64,000 bases of DNA from an uncultured Lactobacillaceae bacterium (GTDB taxonomy: Bacteria > Bacillota > Bacilli > Lactobacillales > Lactobacillaceae), in the NCBI GenBank assembly GCA_945273735.1, contig CALYPJ010000002.1:62001-126000 (forward strand), given 5' to 3'. Positions 19,172 to 30,675 of this stretch are shown one piece after another. The notes below the pieces were generated by a model. It did not search any database, was not told the origin of the DNA, and saw nothing but the letters and a program-made list of their open reading frames with translations. The translations under genes were made by a program, and so were the position numbers. Each line of letters starts with the position of its first letter. Positions within the stretch are counted from its first letter, which is position 1.

Positions 19172-21661
19172 ATGGACAACTTATTTACTGATAGTGCCAG
19201 AATGGTATTAGAGTTGGCTCAGGAAAATGCCAAAATGTACGGACATTATGCGGTAGCTAGTGAACATATTCTTTTAGCTTTAGTAATTGAACCTGAGGGC
19301 ATAGCTGGTAAAACTTTACGAAAATTAAATATTAACGAAGCAGATATACGCGAAGAAATTGATAGTTTAACTGGCTTTGGAACGGGAAATAGTAACTCTG
19401 ATAATCAAAAAATGAGTTTAGGATATTCTCAACGAGCTAAAGAAATTCTCGCATATTCTGGAGATGAAGCTAAACGTCTTGGTGCATTAAAGATTGGTAC
19501 TGAACATATTTTGTTGGGTGTTTTAAGGCAACAAGATGTTTTAGCAACCCGGATTTTAACTAATTTAGGATTAAATTTAAATAAAATTAGACAGATCTTA
19601 CTTAAAAAGATGGGAATTAATGAAGATTCGTTTGCTTCAATGACACCTCGGCGTTCAATATCTGATTTATCAAGGAATAATGAATCTAATAAAAAAACAC
19701 CTACATTGGATGGTTTATCCCGAGACTTAACTGAGTTAGCTAGGGAAAATAAAATTGATCCAGTAGTTGGACGTGATAAAGAAGTAAAAAGATTGATTCA
19801 AATATTATGTCGTCGAACGAAGAATAACCCGGTTTTAATTGGTGAGCCTGGGGTTGGTAAGACTGCTATTGCCGAAGGCTTAGCTCAAAAAATTGTTCGA
19901 GCAGAAGTACCTCAAGAAATGCTTGATGATCGACTAATGATGCTTGATATGGGTTCATTAGTTGCCGGAACAAAGTATCGTGGTGAATTTGAAAATCGTT
20001 TAAAAAAAGTCATTAAAGAAGTTACCAATAGTAAAAATGTTATTTTGTTTATTGATGAATTACATACCTTAATTGGAGCAGGTGGTGCTGAAGGCGCAAT
20101 TGATGCTTCTAATATTTTGAAGCCAGCTTTAGCACGAGGTGAAGTTCAAATTATTGGAGCTACAACTTTAGACGAGTACCAGAAATATATTGAAAAAGAT
20201 GCAGCTTTTGAACGACGTTTTGCTAAAATTGAAGTAATGGAACCAACTCAAAATCAAGCTAAACAGATTTTGCGTGGTTTAAGAGAACGATACGAAAAAC
20301 ATCACTCATTAAAAATCAGTGATGCGGCTATAGATGCAGCTGTTGAACTTTCTAGTCGCTATATTAGTGATCGCTTTTTACCAGATAAGGCCATTGATTT
20401 AATAGATGAAGCCTCGGCCAAAGTACATTTACAAACGGAAATGAATTTGCAAATTAGCAAGCAAAACAAAGAGTTAGCTGGGCTTGAATTTAAAAAGAAT
20501 GATGCAATTAAAAATCAAGATTTTGAGAGAGCTGCGGCAATTAGTAAAGAAGAGTCTTCATTAAAGAATAAGATCAATCAAATTAAAACTGCTACTAATA
20601 AAGATAAAGAAGTAGTAGTTACTGTTGAAGATATTGCTGAAGTTGTTTCACAATGGACAAATATTCCAGTCACGCAATTAACAAAAACTGAATCTGAACG
20701 TTTAATTAATTTAGAGAAATTTCTCCACCAACGGGTTATCGGTCAAGATGATGCTGTTTCAGCAATTGCTCGAGCAATTCGTCGTAGTCGAAGTGGCCTG
20801 AAAGATCCGAATCGACCAATGGGTTCATTTATGTTTTTGGGTCCTACAGGTGTTGGTAAAACTGAATTAGCTAAGGCTTTAGCTGCAGCAATATTTGGCT
20901 CAGAGAGTAATATTATTCGAATTGATATGTCTGAATATATGGAGAAATTCACCGCAACGCGTTTAGTTGGTTCTCCTCCTGGTTATGTTGGATATGATGA
21001 AGGGGGACAGTTAACAGAACAAGTTCGAAATCATCCTTATTCCGTAGTATTGTTTGATGAAATTGAAAAAGCTCACCCAGATATTTTTAACTTACTGTTA
21101 CAAGTTTTAGATGAAGGATTTTTAACGGATTCTCGTGGACGACATGTTGATTTTCGGAATACAATTATTATTATGACTTCTAATTTAGGTGCAACTTCAC
21201 TGCGGGATGATCATGAAGTCGGTTTTGGGGCTCGTAATAATACTGTTGATAACGAAGCTATTGCTGGTCGGATTAGAGAAGTTGTTAAGAAAACATATCG
21301 TCCCGAATTCTTAAATCGGGTTGACGAAATTGTAATTTTTAAAGTTTTAACTGAAGATCAAGTTTATCAAATTGTAAAATTAATGGTTAAAGATTTTGAA
21401 CAACGGTTGCATGCGCAAGGGATTACTTTGAAGATGACGCCATCTGCAGTTAAGTTAATTGCTAAATTAGGTTATAATCCCGAATATGGTGCACGTACCA
21501 TTCGTCGCACTTTACAGACTAAATTAGAAGATGCGATGAGTGAGCAACTTCTATCGGGACAAATTCAACCGGGTGATACAGTAACTGTTGGTGCTCAAAA
21601 AGAAAAAATTAAGCTACATATAAAAAAAGCTACAGTTAAGAAAGTTAAGGTTAAAAATTGA
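19172..21661 (+). CDS. clpC: ATP-dependent Clp protease ATP-binding subunit ClpC
   Basis: Double Clp-N repeat, two AAA+ domains (GEPGVGKTAIAEG, GPTGVGKTELAKA), UVR segment. Confidence 0.96.
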   Translation: MDNLFTDSARMVLELAQENAKMYGHYAVASEHILLALVIEPEGIAGKTLRKLNINEADIREEIDSLTGFGTGNSNSDNQKMSLGYSQRAKEILAYSGDEAKRLGALKIGTEHILLGVLRQQDVLATRILTNLGLNLNKIRQILLKKMGINEDSFASMTPRRSISDLSRNNESNKKTPTLDGLSRDLTELARENKIDPVVGRDKEVKRLIQILCRRTKNNPVLIGEPGVGKTAIAEGLAQKIVRAEVPQEMLDDRLMMLDMGSLVAGTKYRGEFENRLKKVIKEVTNSKNVILFIDELHTLIGAGGAEGAIDASNILKPALARGEVQIIGATTLDEYQKYIEKDAAFERRFAKIEVMEPTQNQAKQILRGLRERYEKHHSLKISDAAIDAAVELSSRYISDRFLPDKAIDLIDEASAKVHLQTEMNLQISKQNKELAGLEFKKNDAIKNQDFERAAAISKEESSLKNKINQIKTATNKDKEVVVTVEDIAEVVSQWTNIPVTQLTKTESERLINLEKFLHQRVIGQDDAVSAIARAIRRSRSGLKDPNRPMGSFMFLGPTGVGKTELAKALAAAIFGSESNIIRIDMSEYMEKFTATRLVGSPPGYVGYDEGGQLTEQVRNHPYSVVLFDEIEKAHPDIFNLLLQVLDEGFLTDSRGRHVDFRNTIIIMTSNLGATSLRDDHEVGFGARNNTVDNEAIAGRIREVVKKTYRPEFLNRVDEIVIFKVLTEDQVYQIVKLMVKDFEQRLHAQGITLKMTPSAVKLIAKLGYNPEYGARTIRRTLQTKLEDAMSEQLLSGQIQPGDTVTVGAQKEKIKLHIKKATVKKVKVKN

Positions 21662-22587
21662 GTTTAGATTCAACAATCTACTTTTCTACTACAGTACCTG
21701 CAAAAAAATTTGTAGGTACTCTTTTTGAATTAGGAATGGATGCATTAATTGTTGGAAATAACTATTTTGGATTACGTTTGCCAACAGATTTTGACTTACC
21801 AGAAATTAAAGATCTCTTAGAATTAGCCCGACAAAAGGGTAAAAAAATTATTGTTGCAGCTAATGCTATCTTGCATAATGATCAACTGCCAGAATATCGT
21901 GAATATTTAAGACAATTGGTTCAAGCAAAAGTTGATTACATTATGGTTGGAGATGCTGGTGCAGTAAACATTTTACAAAATAATTTTCCACAACAAAAGT
22001 TTATTTATTTTGGTGAAGTTTTAGATACTAATTCAGGTATGATGAATTTTTGGGGTAATGAAGGTGCATCATTTGTCCGTTTGGCTCGTGAATTGCCTTA
22101 TGTTGAATTAAAGGAATTGATACCTAATTTAAGAGTAACTCCCATTATTCAATTATTTGGACCAATTTCAATTCAACAATCTGGAAGAAATTTGATTTAT
22201 AATTATCTCGACTATGTTGGTAATACTAATGCATATTCTCAAAAAAAGGTTTATCAGCTAGCTTTACCTCAAAAACCTCAAGCAAGATATACTATGTTTG
22301 AAGATCACAATGGTACTCATATGTTTGCTCCAGAAGATTTAAATTTAATCTCTAAAATGCCTGAATTGTATGATTTAGGTATTCGAAATTTTACCTTTGA
22401 TGGCCTATTTTATCAGGGCAAAAATTGGAATGATATTCTTAAAGAATTTAATCAAGCACGGCGGGTGTTGTTAAATTTTGACCAAACTTCATGGAATCAT
22501 GTTATAGATAATTTGAAGGCTAAGTTACCTGTTAATCGGCAGTATTCAACAGGTTTTTATGATTATCAAATGGGGGATATTAAATAG
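21658..22587 (+). CDS. Peptidase U32 family protein (short paralog)
   Basis: U32-like fold; IMVGDAGAVNIL, FEDHNGTHMFAPEDL; precedes a full U32 protein. Confidence 0.8.
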   Translation: MSLDSTIYFSTTVPAKKFVGTLFELGMDALIVGNNYFGLRLPTDFDLPEIKDLLELARQKGKKIIVAANAILHNDQLPEYREYLRQLVQAKVDYIMVGDAGAVNILQNNFPQQKFIYFGEVLDTNSGMMNFWGNEGASFVRLARELPYVELKELIPNLRVTPIIQLFGPISIQQSGRNLIYNYLDYVGNTNAYSQKKVYQLALPQKPQARYTMFEDHNGTHMFAPEDLNLISKMPELYDLGIRNFTFDGLFYQGKNWNDILKEFNQARRVLLNFDQTSWNHVIDNLKAKLPVNRQYSTGFYDYQMGDIK

Positions 22588-23798
22588 TGAAAAAGCCAGA
22601 AGTATTAGTACCTGCAGGGACACCTGAAAAATTAAGAATAGCAATCGATTATGGTGCAGATGCCGTTTATATTGGTGGTGAACACTTGGGATTACGTTCG
22701 CGAGCGAGTAATTTTACATTGTCGGATATGCAAGCGGGTGTCGCTTATGCTCATGAACGCCATGCGAAAGTTTATTTGGCGGCTAACATTGTTTGTCATG
22801 AAAATGATTTAAATGGTGTCGTTGATTATTTGACTGCTGTAAGAGATTCTGGAGTTGATGCCTTGATTGTTTCTGATCCGGCAATTATTAGTGCAGTTTT
22901 AACAAAAGTTCCTAGATTACCTGTACATTTATCTACGCAAGCTTCTGCTGTAAATTATGAAGCTGTTAATTTTTGGGCAAAACATGGATTAGAGCGAATT
23001 GTTTTAGGGCGAGAAACTTCTCAACAAGAAATTAAGGAAATTAAAGCTCATACTGATGTTGAAATTGAAGCTTTTATTCAAGGAGCAATGTGCATCAGTT
23101 ACTCTGGCCGCTGTGTAATGAGTAATTATATGAATAATCGTGATGCCAATCGTGGTGGATGTGCTCAGAATTGCCGCTTTCTCTATAACTTAATGGATGC
23201 AGATGGCAATTCTTTAAATGGGAAAGATCTTTTCACAATGTCAGCAGTTGATATGAGTTTGATTCCGGAAATAGGAGAAATGATTAGTACTGGGGTTGAT
23301 AGTTTAAAGATTGAAGGAAGAATGAAAACTATTCATTATGTTTCCACCGTTGCTAATGTTTATCGAAATGCTGTAGATACTTATTGTGCTGATCCTGATA
23401 ATTTTCAGGTTAATCCCTCTTGGATTGAAGAACTAGCTAAAATTTCTCAACGCAGAATGTCTTTTGGCTTCTTCAATGGTAAACCTACAAAAAATGATGA
23501 ATTATTTTCGCATAAAAAGCCTGAATTAGGATATGAATTTATTGGTGAAGTAAAGGGACAAGAAACCGGACGTATAATTATTCAAGAAAGAAATAATTTT
23601 TCCGAGGGAGATGAATTAGAATTTTATGGTCCTCATTTTTTTCATTATTTCACTAAAGTGGTAGATTTACGTGATGAAGATGGTAATAAAATTGATCGGG
23701 CTAATCACGCAATGATGATTTGTTCCATTAAGTGTGATCAGGTATTACCACAAGAGACGATGATCAGAAAGAAAAAAGTAGCACGGGTAACAGTATAA
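22587..23798 (+). CDS. Peptidase U32 family protein, TrhP-like (tRNA uridine hydroxylation)
   Basis: EVLVPAGTPEKLRIAIDYGADAVYIGG, MCISYSGRCVMSNYMNNRDANRGGCAQNCR. Confidence 0.9.
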   Translation: MKKPEVLVPAGTPEKLRIAIDYGADAVYIGGEHLGLRSRASNFTLSDMQAGVAYAHERHAKVYLAANIVCHENDLNGVVDYLTAVRDSGVDALIVSDPAIISAVLTKVPRLPVHLSTQASAVNYEAVNFWAKHGLERIVLGRETSQQEIKEIKAHTDVEIEAFIQGAMCISYSGRCVMSNYMNNRDANRGGCAQNCRFLYNLMDADGNSLNGKDLFTMSAVDMSLIPEIGEMISTGVDSLKIEGRMKTIHYVSTVANVYRNAVDTYCADPDNFQVNPSWIEELAKISQRRMSFGFFNGKPTKNDELFSHKKPELGYEFIGEVKGQETGRIIIQERNNFSEGDELEFYGPHFFHYFTKVVDLRDEDGNKIDRANHAMMICSIKCDQVLPQETMIRKKKVARVTV

Positions 23799-24015
23799 AA
23801 ACAGATTAACGGTGTTAAAAAAGGAAGTAAATTTTATTTCAATTTATTTAATCATTAAAAAAACTAGTAAATAAGCGAATTTGGTAAAAATAGGATGTTA
23901 CTTATCAAGATTTAAGTTTATCTTTTCAACTATTTTTTATATGAAATTACTATAGAATTTTATTGATTAAATTTTAGCGTTCATAATAATTCAATTTTAA
24001 TATTTTGGAGCTATT

Positions 24016-24061
24016 AAAAAAGCAAAACATCTTTTTCATTGTCGAAAATTATGCTTTGCTT
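24016..24061 (-). terminator. Terminator for the 61-aa gene
   Basis: AAGCAAAACAT / ATGCTTTGCTT, T-run on minus strand. Confidence 0.6.
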
Positions 24062-24087
24062 AATTTGTTTATTTTTATTGCATTATT

Positions 24088-24273
24088 TTAATTGGCTGCA
24101 AAAAAATTTTGAAGATCATTTAAAACTTCTGGTTCAATATGACCAATACCAGCTTTAATTGCATGGATATGTTCGACTGAAATATGACTAGCAAAAGCTA
24201 AATCACTATCTGTCATATTATGATCTTTTTCAAATTTAATAATTTTTTCTACAATAGGTGATAAATCTTTCAA
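24088..24273 (-). CDS. Small HTH-like protein (resembles LBP_cg2779 family)
   Basis: 61 aa, MTDSDLAFASHISVEHIHAIKAG resembles an XRE-like HTH; own terminator. Confidence 0.6.
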   Translation of the reverse strand: MKDLSPIVEKIIKFEKDHNMTDSDLAFASHISVEHIHAIKAGIGHIEPEVLNDLQNFFAAN

Positions 24274-24382
24274 TATTTTCTGCCCCCTACATCTTAATAA
24301 TTTGAGTATATCAGATTTAATCCAAAATCGTAAAATAAAGTCTTAAGAGTGCCATAATGAATTTAAAATTAGAACAAAAGTA

Positions 24383-24411
24383 TTGACAAGTTTACTAAAG
24401 AAATATACAAT
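24383..24411 (+). promoter_or_regulatory. Sigma-A promoter for rpsL-rpsG-fusA
   Basis: TTGACA - 17 nt - TACAAT. Confidence 0.8.
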
Positions 24412-24499
24412 TTCATGAGTGTTTTTAGGATATTTTCAAAAAAACAAAACGCCTGGATGCGTGTACCAAGAAAATTAGAAAGGGAAATTTAAATATTTA

Positions 24500-24913
24500 A
24501 TGCCAACAATAAATCAATTAGTACGTAAAGGTCGTAAATCAAAGACTAGTAAATCAAAATCACCAGCTTTGAATTTTGGCTATAACAGTATGACTAAGAA
24601 TTTAACAAATAATCCTGCACCACAAAAACGAGGAGTTGCTACTCGTGTAGGTACTATGACTCCGAAAAAGCCAAACTCAGCTTTACGAAAATATGCTCGT
24701 GTTCGTTTATCAAATTTGATTGAAGTTACAGCTTATATTCCAGGAATTGGTCACAATTTGCAGGAACATAGTGTTGTTTTAATTCGTGGCGGTCGTGTTA
24801 AGGATTTACCGGGGGTACGTTATCATATTGTACGGGGAACTCTTGATACTGCTGGAGTTACGGATCGGAAACAAGGTCGTTCAAAATACGGCACTAAGCG
24901 TCCAAAAAAATAA
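24500..24913 (+). CDS. rpsL: 30S ribosomal protein S12
   Basis: [31 protein letters not shown]. Confidence 0.98.
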   Translation: MPTINQLVRKGRKSKTSKSKSPALNFGYNSMTKNLTNNPAPQKRGVATRVGTMTPKKPNSALRKYARVRLSNLIEVTAYIPGIGHNLQEHSVVLIRGGRVKDLPGVRYHIVRGTLDTAGVTDRKQGRSKYGTKRPKK

Positions 24914-24944
24914 ATAAAATTTTATGAGATAGGAGTTAGATAGA

Positions 24945-25415
24945 ATGCCAAGAAAAGGCACCATTGTTAAGCAGGATATATTAGCAGATCCAATTTATAA
25001 TTCAAAATTAGTTTCACGCTTAATTAATCATATGATGAAAGATGGTAAACGGGGAAAGGCTCAAAATATTCTTTATCATGCTTTTGATATTATTCGTGAG
25101 CAAACTAAAAAAGATCCATTAGAAGTATTTCAAGATGCGATGAATAATGTTATGCCAGTTTTAGAGGTTAAAGCTCGTAGAATTGGTGGCTCTAATTATC
25201 AGGTTCCAATCGAAGTTAGACCTGAAAGAAGAACTACTTTGGCACTTCGTTGGATTGTTCAGTATTCACGTTTACGTAATGAACGTTCAATGGAAGAAAA
25301 GTTAGCCCATGAAATCATGGATGCTGCTAATAATACGGGGGCATCTGTTAAAAAACGCGAAGATACTCATCGTATGGCTGAAGCCAATCGAGCTTTTGCA
25401 CAATATCGCTGGTAA
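24945..25415 (+). CDS. rpsG: 30S ribosomal protein S7
   Basis: 156 aa, [23 protein letters not shown]. Confidence 0.98.
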   Translation: MPRKGTIVKQDILADPIYNSKLVSRLINHMMKDGKRGKAQNILYHAFDIIREQTKKDPLEVFQDAMNNVMPVLEVKARRIGGSNYQVPIEVRPERRTTLALRWIVQYSRLRNERSMEEKLAHEIMDAANNTGASVKKREDTHRMAEANRAFAQYRW

Positions 25416-25525
25416 TTTGGTCAAAATTAATCAATATTTATTACTGTTTAGGGCAATCAGGTTACTTACTATGGCTAGGTAATCAGGTTGTATTTGTTAT
25501 GAAGGAAATGAGGATTTAAAGAATA

Positions 25526-27628
25526 ATGGCCGAAAAACGAGAATTTCCACTCGATAAAACAAGAAATATCGGTATTATGGCCCATATCGATGCAGGAAAA
25601 ACTACTACTACTGAACGTATTCTTTTCTATACTGGTAAAATTCATAAAATTGGTGAAACTCATGAAGGAGCTTCCCAAATGGACTGGATGGAAGAAGAGC
25701 AAGAGCGTGGAATTACAATTACTTCTGCGGCAACAACTGCTCAATGGAAAGATTATCGAATTAACATTATTGATACTCCTGGGCACGTTGATTTCACAAT
25801 TGAAGTTGAACGTTCTTTGAGAGTTCTTGATGGTGTAATTACGGTTTTAGATGCTCAATCGGGGGTAGAACCTCAAACAGAAAATGTCTGGCGTCAAGCT
25901 GCTAATTATAATGTTCCTAACATTGTTTTTGTAAATAAAATGGATAAAATTGGAGCAGATTTTGATTATTCAGTTCAGACTATTCATGAACGGTTACAAG
26001 CTAATGCTCATGCTATTCAAATTCCAATTGGGGCTGAAGATAACTTTACTGGAATTATAGATTTAGTTAATATGAAAGCTTATGTTTATGATGTTGATGA
26101 AATTGGTGATAAATGGGATACTGTGGAAATTCCAGCTGAGTATAAAGATAAAGCTCAAAAGATGCATGATGAATTAGTTGAAGCAGTTGCTGATGTTGAT
26201 GATGACATCATGGAAAAATATCTTAACGGTGAAGATATTTCAATTGATGAATTAAAAGCTGGTATTCGTCGAGCAACTATTGATTTAAAATTCTTCCCAG
26301 TTTTAGTTGGTTCAGCATTTAAGAATAAAGGGGTTCAAATGCTTTTGGACGCCGTTATTGATTATTTACCTTCTCCACTTGAAGTTAAACCTTATGTTGC
26401 TCACGATCCTAAGACTGATGAAGAAGTAGAATTAACAGCTGGTGATGATCAACCTTTTGCTGCTTTAGCATTTAAAATTGCAACTGATCCTTTTGTTGGT
26501 CGTTTAACTTATATCCGAGTTTATACTGGTTCATTACCTTCAGGTTCTTATGTTTTAAATGCCACTAAAGATTCTCGTGAACGGGTTGGCCGTTTATTAC
26601 AAATGCATGCTAATCACCGAACTGAAATTCCGGAAGTCTTTTCGGGAGATATTGCCGCAGCAATTGGGTTGAAAAATACTACAACTGGAGATTCATTAAC
26701 TGATGTTAATCATCCACTGATTTTGGAATCAATGGTATTCCCAGATCCTGTAATTCAAGTTTCAATTGAACCTGATTCTAAAGAAGATCGTGATAAACTA
26801 GATGTTGCTTTGCAAAAATTGGCAGAGGAAGATCCAACCTTCAAAGCGGAAACTAATCCTGAAACTGGCCAGACTTTAATTGCTGGTATGGGCGAGTTAC
26901 ATTTGGATATCATGGTTGAAAGAATGCGACGAGAATTTAAAGTTGCCGCAAAAGTGGGTGAACCCCAAGTTGCTTATCGCGAAACCTTTACTAAACAAGC
27001 TTCAGCGCAAGGAAAATTTGTTCGTCAAAGCGGTGGTAAAGGGCAGTATGGTGATGTTTATATCGAATATACACCTAATGAAGAAGGCAAAGGTTTTGAA
27101 TTTGAAAATGCCATTGTTGGAGGAGTTGTTCCAAGAGAATATATTCCAGCTGTAGAAGCAGGATTAAAGGAAGCAATGGCTAATGGAGTTTTAGCAGGAT
27201 ATCCATTAATTGATGTCAAAGCTAAACTTTATGATGGTTCTTATCATGAAGTTGACTCTTCAGAAGCGGCCTTCAAAGTAGCGGCATCAATCTCTTTGCA
27301 TGAAGCTGCTAAAAAAGCTGGTGCCGTAATTTTGGAGCCAATTATGAAAGTTGAAGTAATTGTTCCAGAAGAATACTTAGGTGATATTATGGGCCAGATT
27401 ACTGCACGTCGTGGTCGAGTGGAAGGAATGGAAGCTAGGGGTAATGCTCAAGTTGTCAATGGATTTGTTCCTTTAGCTGAAATGTTTGGTTATGCGACAA
27501 CTTTACGTTCTGCAACTCAAGGTCGTGGAACCTTCACAATGACTTTTGATCATTACGAACCAGTTCCAAAATCTATTCAAGCTGAGATTATTAAGAAAAA
27601 TGGTGGTAATTCATTAGGCGAAGAATAA
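25526..27628 (+). CDS. fusA: Elongation factor G
   Basis: [33 protein letters not shown]. Confidence 0.98.
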   Translation: MAEKREFPLDKTRNIGIMAHIDAGKTTTTERILFYTGKIHKIGETHEGASQMDWMEEEQERGITITSAATTAQWKDYRINIIDTPGHVDFTIEVERSLRVLDGVITVLDAQSGVEPQTENVWRQAANYNVPNIVFVNKMDKIGADFDYSVQTIHERLQANAHAIQIPIGAEDNFTGIIDLVNMKAYVYDVDEIGDKWDTVEIPAEYKDKAQKMHDELVEAVADVDDDIMEKYLNGEDISIDELKAGIRRATIDLKFFPVLVGSAFKNKGVQMLLDAVIDYLPSPLEVKPYVAHDPKTDEEVELTAGDDQPFAALAFKIATDPFVGRLTYIRVYTGSLPSGSYVLNATKDSRERVGRLLQMHANHRTEIPEVFSGDIAAAIGLKNTTTGDSLTDVNHPLILESMVFPDPVIQVSIEPDSKEDRDKLDVALQKLAEEDPTFKAETNPETGQTLIAGMGELHLDIMVERMRREFKVAAKVGEPQVAYRETFTKQASAQGKFVRQSGGKGQYGDVYIEYTPNEEGKGFEFENAIVGGVVPREYIPAVEAGLKEAMANGVLAGYPLIDVKAKLYDGSYHEVDSSEAAFKVAASISLHEAAKKAGAVILEPIMKVEVIVPEEYLGDIMGQITARRGRVEGMEARGNAQVVNGFVPLAEMFGYATTLRSATQGRGTFTMTFDHYEPVPKSIQAEIIKKNGGNSLGEE

Positions 27629-27649
27629 TCCCAAATGAGTTAATAAATA

Positions 27650-27675
27650 AAAAAAAGGCCGTTAGGCCTTTTTTT
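27650..27675 (+). terminator. Terminator of the str operon
   Basis: AAAAAAAGGCC-GTTA-GGCCTTTTTTT. Confidence 0.93.
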
Positions 27676-27737
27676 GTGTTCAGGTGTAAAAATAGAAATA
27701 CTAATAAATAATGGGTTTTTTTTGATAGAATAGTTTT

Positions 27738-28433
27738 ATGACAAAAAATAAAACTTTAATTGAAATTACGAATTTAACTATGGGCTTTGATCAACGTCTT
27801 CTGTTTAAGAACTTAAATATGACGATTGACAAAGGAGATTTTCTTTCAATTATTGGACCTAACGGTACCGGTAAAAGTACTTTTTTACATTTATTAATGA
27901 AGAAATTAACTCCTAAAGGAGGAAAAGTTACATATATTGGACCAAATTTTGGTCCAAAACAAATTGGATTTGTTCCCCAAACGCGTAACATTGCTGAAGA
28001 TTATCCTTTGAATATTTTTAGCTTTGTTGGTTTACGTCTTTATGATAATTTAATTCCTTGGTTAACTCGAAAAGATAAAGAAAAGATTCAAGCAGCTTTG
28101 AAAAAAGTTCGCTTAACTGAAAAATCTGATAATTTATTATATAGCTCTTCCGGAGGTGAAAAACAGCGAGCTTACATTGCCCAAGCATTAATTACTAGAC
28201 CTAAAATGATAATTCTTGATGAACCAACCAATGGTTTAGATGAACGTTCTAAAAATGAAGTAGTAGAAATTTTAAAAAATTTACAAGTTAAAGATCATGT
28301 TGCTGTTGTTTTGGTTTCTCATGATCCGGATGTAATAAGAAAAAATAGTACCAAAATATTACAATTAAATGGAGATGCGACGTTTGCTGTTGGTGATCAA
28401 ACTTTAGTGGAGAAAAATAATGTTGAATTCTGA
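27738..28433 (+). CDS. Metal (Zn/Mn-type) ABC transporter ATP-binding protein
   Basis: GPNGTGKSTFL, SSGGEKQRAYIAQAL, ILDEPTNGLD. Confidence 0.9.
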   Translation: MTKNKTLIEITNLTMGFDQRLLFKNLNMTIDKGDFLSIIGPNGTGKSTFLHLLMKKLTPKGGKVTYIGPNFGPKQIGFVPQTRNIAEDYPLNIFSFVGLRLYDNLIPWLTRKDKEKIQAALKKVRLTEKSDNLLYSSSGGEKQRAYIAQALITRPKMIILDEPTNGLDERSKNEVVEILKNLQVKDHVAVVLVSHDPDVIRKNSTKILQLNGDATFAVGDQTLVEKNNVEF

Positions 28434-29211
28434 ATTTATGTTAAATGCTTTTGTTGCGGGAACTTTAATTGCAGTAGTTTGTGGAGTAATGAGTATTTTT
28501 GTTTTAATTCGTAAACTACCTTTTTTAACTCATGTTATTTCCGAGATTGGCTTTTCTGGAGCTGCTTTTGGGATATTTGCGGGACTACCACCGATTACCG
28601 GAATGTTAATTTTTACAAGTTTAGCAGCTGTTTTAACTAGTGTAGGTGCTAATAAATTTTCTTCTAATGATTCTTTAGTAAGTGTAATTTCAGCATTATT
28701 TATGGGATCAGGGGCTTTGTTTTTAACATTGGCTCAAGGAAATGCCAGTTATGCAACTAGTTTAATGTTTGGTAGTATTACTGCGATTACTAAAGCAAAT
28801 GTTCAGCAAATCATGATTGTTGCTGGACTCGTTTTAATAACTACAATTTTATTATTTCGACCGTTAAAATATGACTCTTTTGATCCCGTTGGTTCTCGTT
28901 ATTCTAGTCTTAACTCTTATGTAATTTCGTTAATCTTTTTAATCATGACGGCTTTTACAGCTAGTGTTGCAGCTCAGATGGTTGGTGCTCTATTAATTTT
29001 TGTTTTGTTAACTTTACCAGCAGCAATTGCATTTTATTGGGGACGTAATTTCTTTGAATTAATTGTGATTAGTATATGTTGTGCTTTAATTGGAACATGG
29101 GGCGGATTATATTTAACTTATGTGACTAATCTTCCTGTGACATTTTTTATTACATTAATTGAATCAATTTTATTTTTTGGTACTTTACTCGCTAAGAAAG
29201 TACTTCAGTAA
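28420..29211 (+). CDS. Metal ABC transporter permease (ABC-3/ZnuB family)
   Basis: Multi-TM; FLTHVISEIGFSGAAFGIFAG, AAQMVGALLIFVLLTLPAAIAFYWG. Confidence 0.88.
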   Translation: MLNSEFMLNAFVAGTLIAVVCGVMSIFVLIRKLPFLTHVISEIGFSGAAFGIFAGLPPITGMLIFTSLAAVLTSVGANKFSSNDSLVSVISALFMGSGALFLTLAQGNASYATSLMFGSITAITKANVQQIMIVAGLVLITTILLFRPLKYDSFDPVGSRYSSLNSYVISLIFLIMTAFTASVAAQMVGALLIFVLLTLPAAIAFYWGRNFFELIVISICCALIGTWGGLYLTYVTNLPVTFFITLIESILFFGTLLAKKVLQ

Positions 29212-29316
29212 AATTAATTATAATTATAAAAAATGATCGAATATTCAGTAGGTAATTTAAAAGACTTAAATTTTACTTTTGAACTTTTAGGTGAAATTAG
29301 GTTATATTAATTTTAA

Positions 29317-29352
29317 AAAAGCTCAAGTATTTTTAAAATTACTTGAGCTTTT
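29317..29352. terminator. Bidirectional terminator
   Basis: AAAAGCTCAAGTA / TACTTGAGCTTTT. Confidence 0.85.
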
Positions 29353-29355
29353 AAA

Positions 29356-30564
29356 TTAATTATAAATTTTTTTACAAAAAACTGTTTTGTTCATTAAATA
29401 GTCTTTTAAACCTGATCCTAATCGTTTAATACCCTCAGTAATTTGTTGATCAGTAGATCCTGTAAAATTAAGTCGTGCCTGATTTAGGATATTTTTAGAG
29501 GCAAATAGATTCTTTGAAGGAACCAAAGTTACATTTTGTTTAGGAAGTAAATATGAATTTAAAAATTGATTCATATCATATTCATCTGGTAATTGAAGCC
29601 AGATAAAGAAGCCACCATCGGGGTTATTAAATTTTACAGAATCAGGCATGTAATTAATTAAAGCCTGATGCATTACCTCTTTTTTATGCCGATAAACTCG
29701 ATGAATTTCAGAAATGTGTTGATTTAAGTCATTGTCTTCGAGGTATTGGTTCACTCCTTGTAAAATCAAATTGCTACTTTCAATATCACAACTATTTTTT
29801 AAAGCATTAAGATCTGATAAAATTTCTGGAGAGGTCACCAACCAACCTAAACGTATGCCAGGAGCAAGGATTTTACTAAAACTTCCCACATAAATTACTC
29901 GATTTTGCGTATCAAATTGCTTAATTAAAGGTAGTTGAGTGCCCGAATATCTTAAATCGCGATAAGCACCATCCTCGACGATCATTACATCATATCGGTT
30001 TGCTAATTTAACTAAGGCCTTTCTTTTAGCTACAGACATCACTGTACCAGTAGGGTTTTGAAAATCAGGAATGGTATAAATCATTTTTACTTCATGATGT
30101 TTTAGAACATGTTCTAAAACATCTAAATTAATTCCATCATTTTCTACAGGAATTTCATAAAAACTAGGTTCTACTGCATCAAAAGCCGCTAATGCGCCTA
30201 CATAAGTTGGGCCTTCGACTATTAAACCATCTCCTGGATCAATTAATAATTGAGCGATAAGACTAAGAGCTTGTTGCGCTCCTTGAGTTAATAAAATTTC
30301 ACTGGGTTGAGTTAGAAGTCCTTCTTTTTGCATTTTAGATGCTAATTTTTCGCGTAATGGCAGAAATTGTTTACCTGCGTATTGTAAAATTTGAGGGTCA
30401 TCAGAAATAATTACTTTTTGAAGAGCATCAGCTAATTCCTGACGAGGAAATAGATTAGTGTCCGGCAAGCCACCAGCGAAAGAAATAGTTTGAGAATCAC
30501 GAGTTTTAAAGATATCATTAAGTCCAGAGTTAATGGTTAAATCAGTACGACTAGAAAAATTCAT
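29356..30564 (-). CDS. PLP-dependent aminotransferase, class I/II (2-aminoadipate/MocR-type fold)
   Basis: ISFAGGLPDTNLFP, TQGAQQALSLIAQLL, YTIPDFQNPTG, YVGSFSKILAPGIRLGW. Confidence 0.92.
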   Translation of the reverse strand: MNFSSRTDLTINSGLNDIFKTRDSQTISFAGGLPDTNLFPRQELADALQKVIISDDPQILQYAGKQFLPLREKLASKMQKEGLLTQPSEILLTQGAQQALSLIAQLLIDPGDGLIVEGPTYVGALAAFDAVEPSFYEIPVENDGINLDVLEHVLKHHEVKMIYTIPDFQNPTGTVMSVAKRKALVKLANRYDVMIVEDGAYRDLRYSGTQLPLIKQFDTQNRVIYVGSFSKILAPGIRLGWLVTSPEILSDLNALKNSCDIESSNLILQGVNQYLEDNDLNQHISEIHRVYRHKKEVMHQALINYMPDSVKFNNPDGGFFIWLQLPDEYDMNQFLNSYLLPKQNVTLVPSKNLFASKNILNQARLNFTGSTDQQITEGIKRLGSGLKDYLMNKTVFCKKIYN

Positions 30565-30675
30565 AATTTGTGTGCTCCATAAAATTTATTAATTATATTT
30601 TAATGACGTTTAACCATGAAGTAAAACTCAACTATTTCATTTTAAGATGAATATAATTCATTTAAAGGAGGGATT

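Noticed and set aside
25455-25489. AATCAGGTT direct repeats in the rpsG-fusA gap
   Set aside because: Only two short copies with a weak hairpin; insufficient to claim a leader element.
25475-25786. 103-aa minus-strand ORF over the start of fusA, and similar shadow ORFs (861-1067, 6130-6336, 26880-27155, 36679-36894, 38616-38867, 61006-61239)
   Set aside because: They lie within strongly supported conserved genes in another frame or strand and show no domain-like content.
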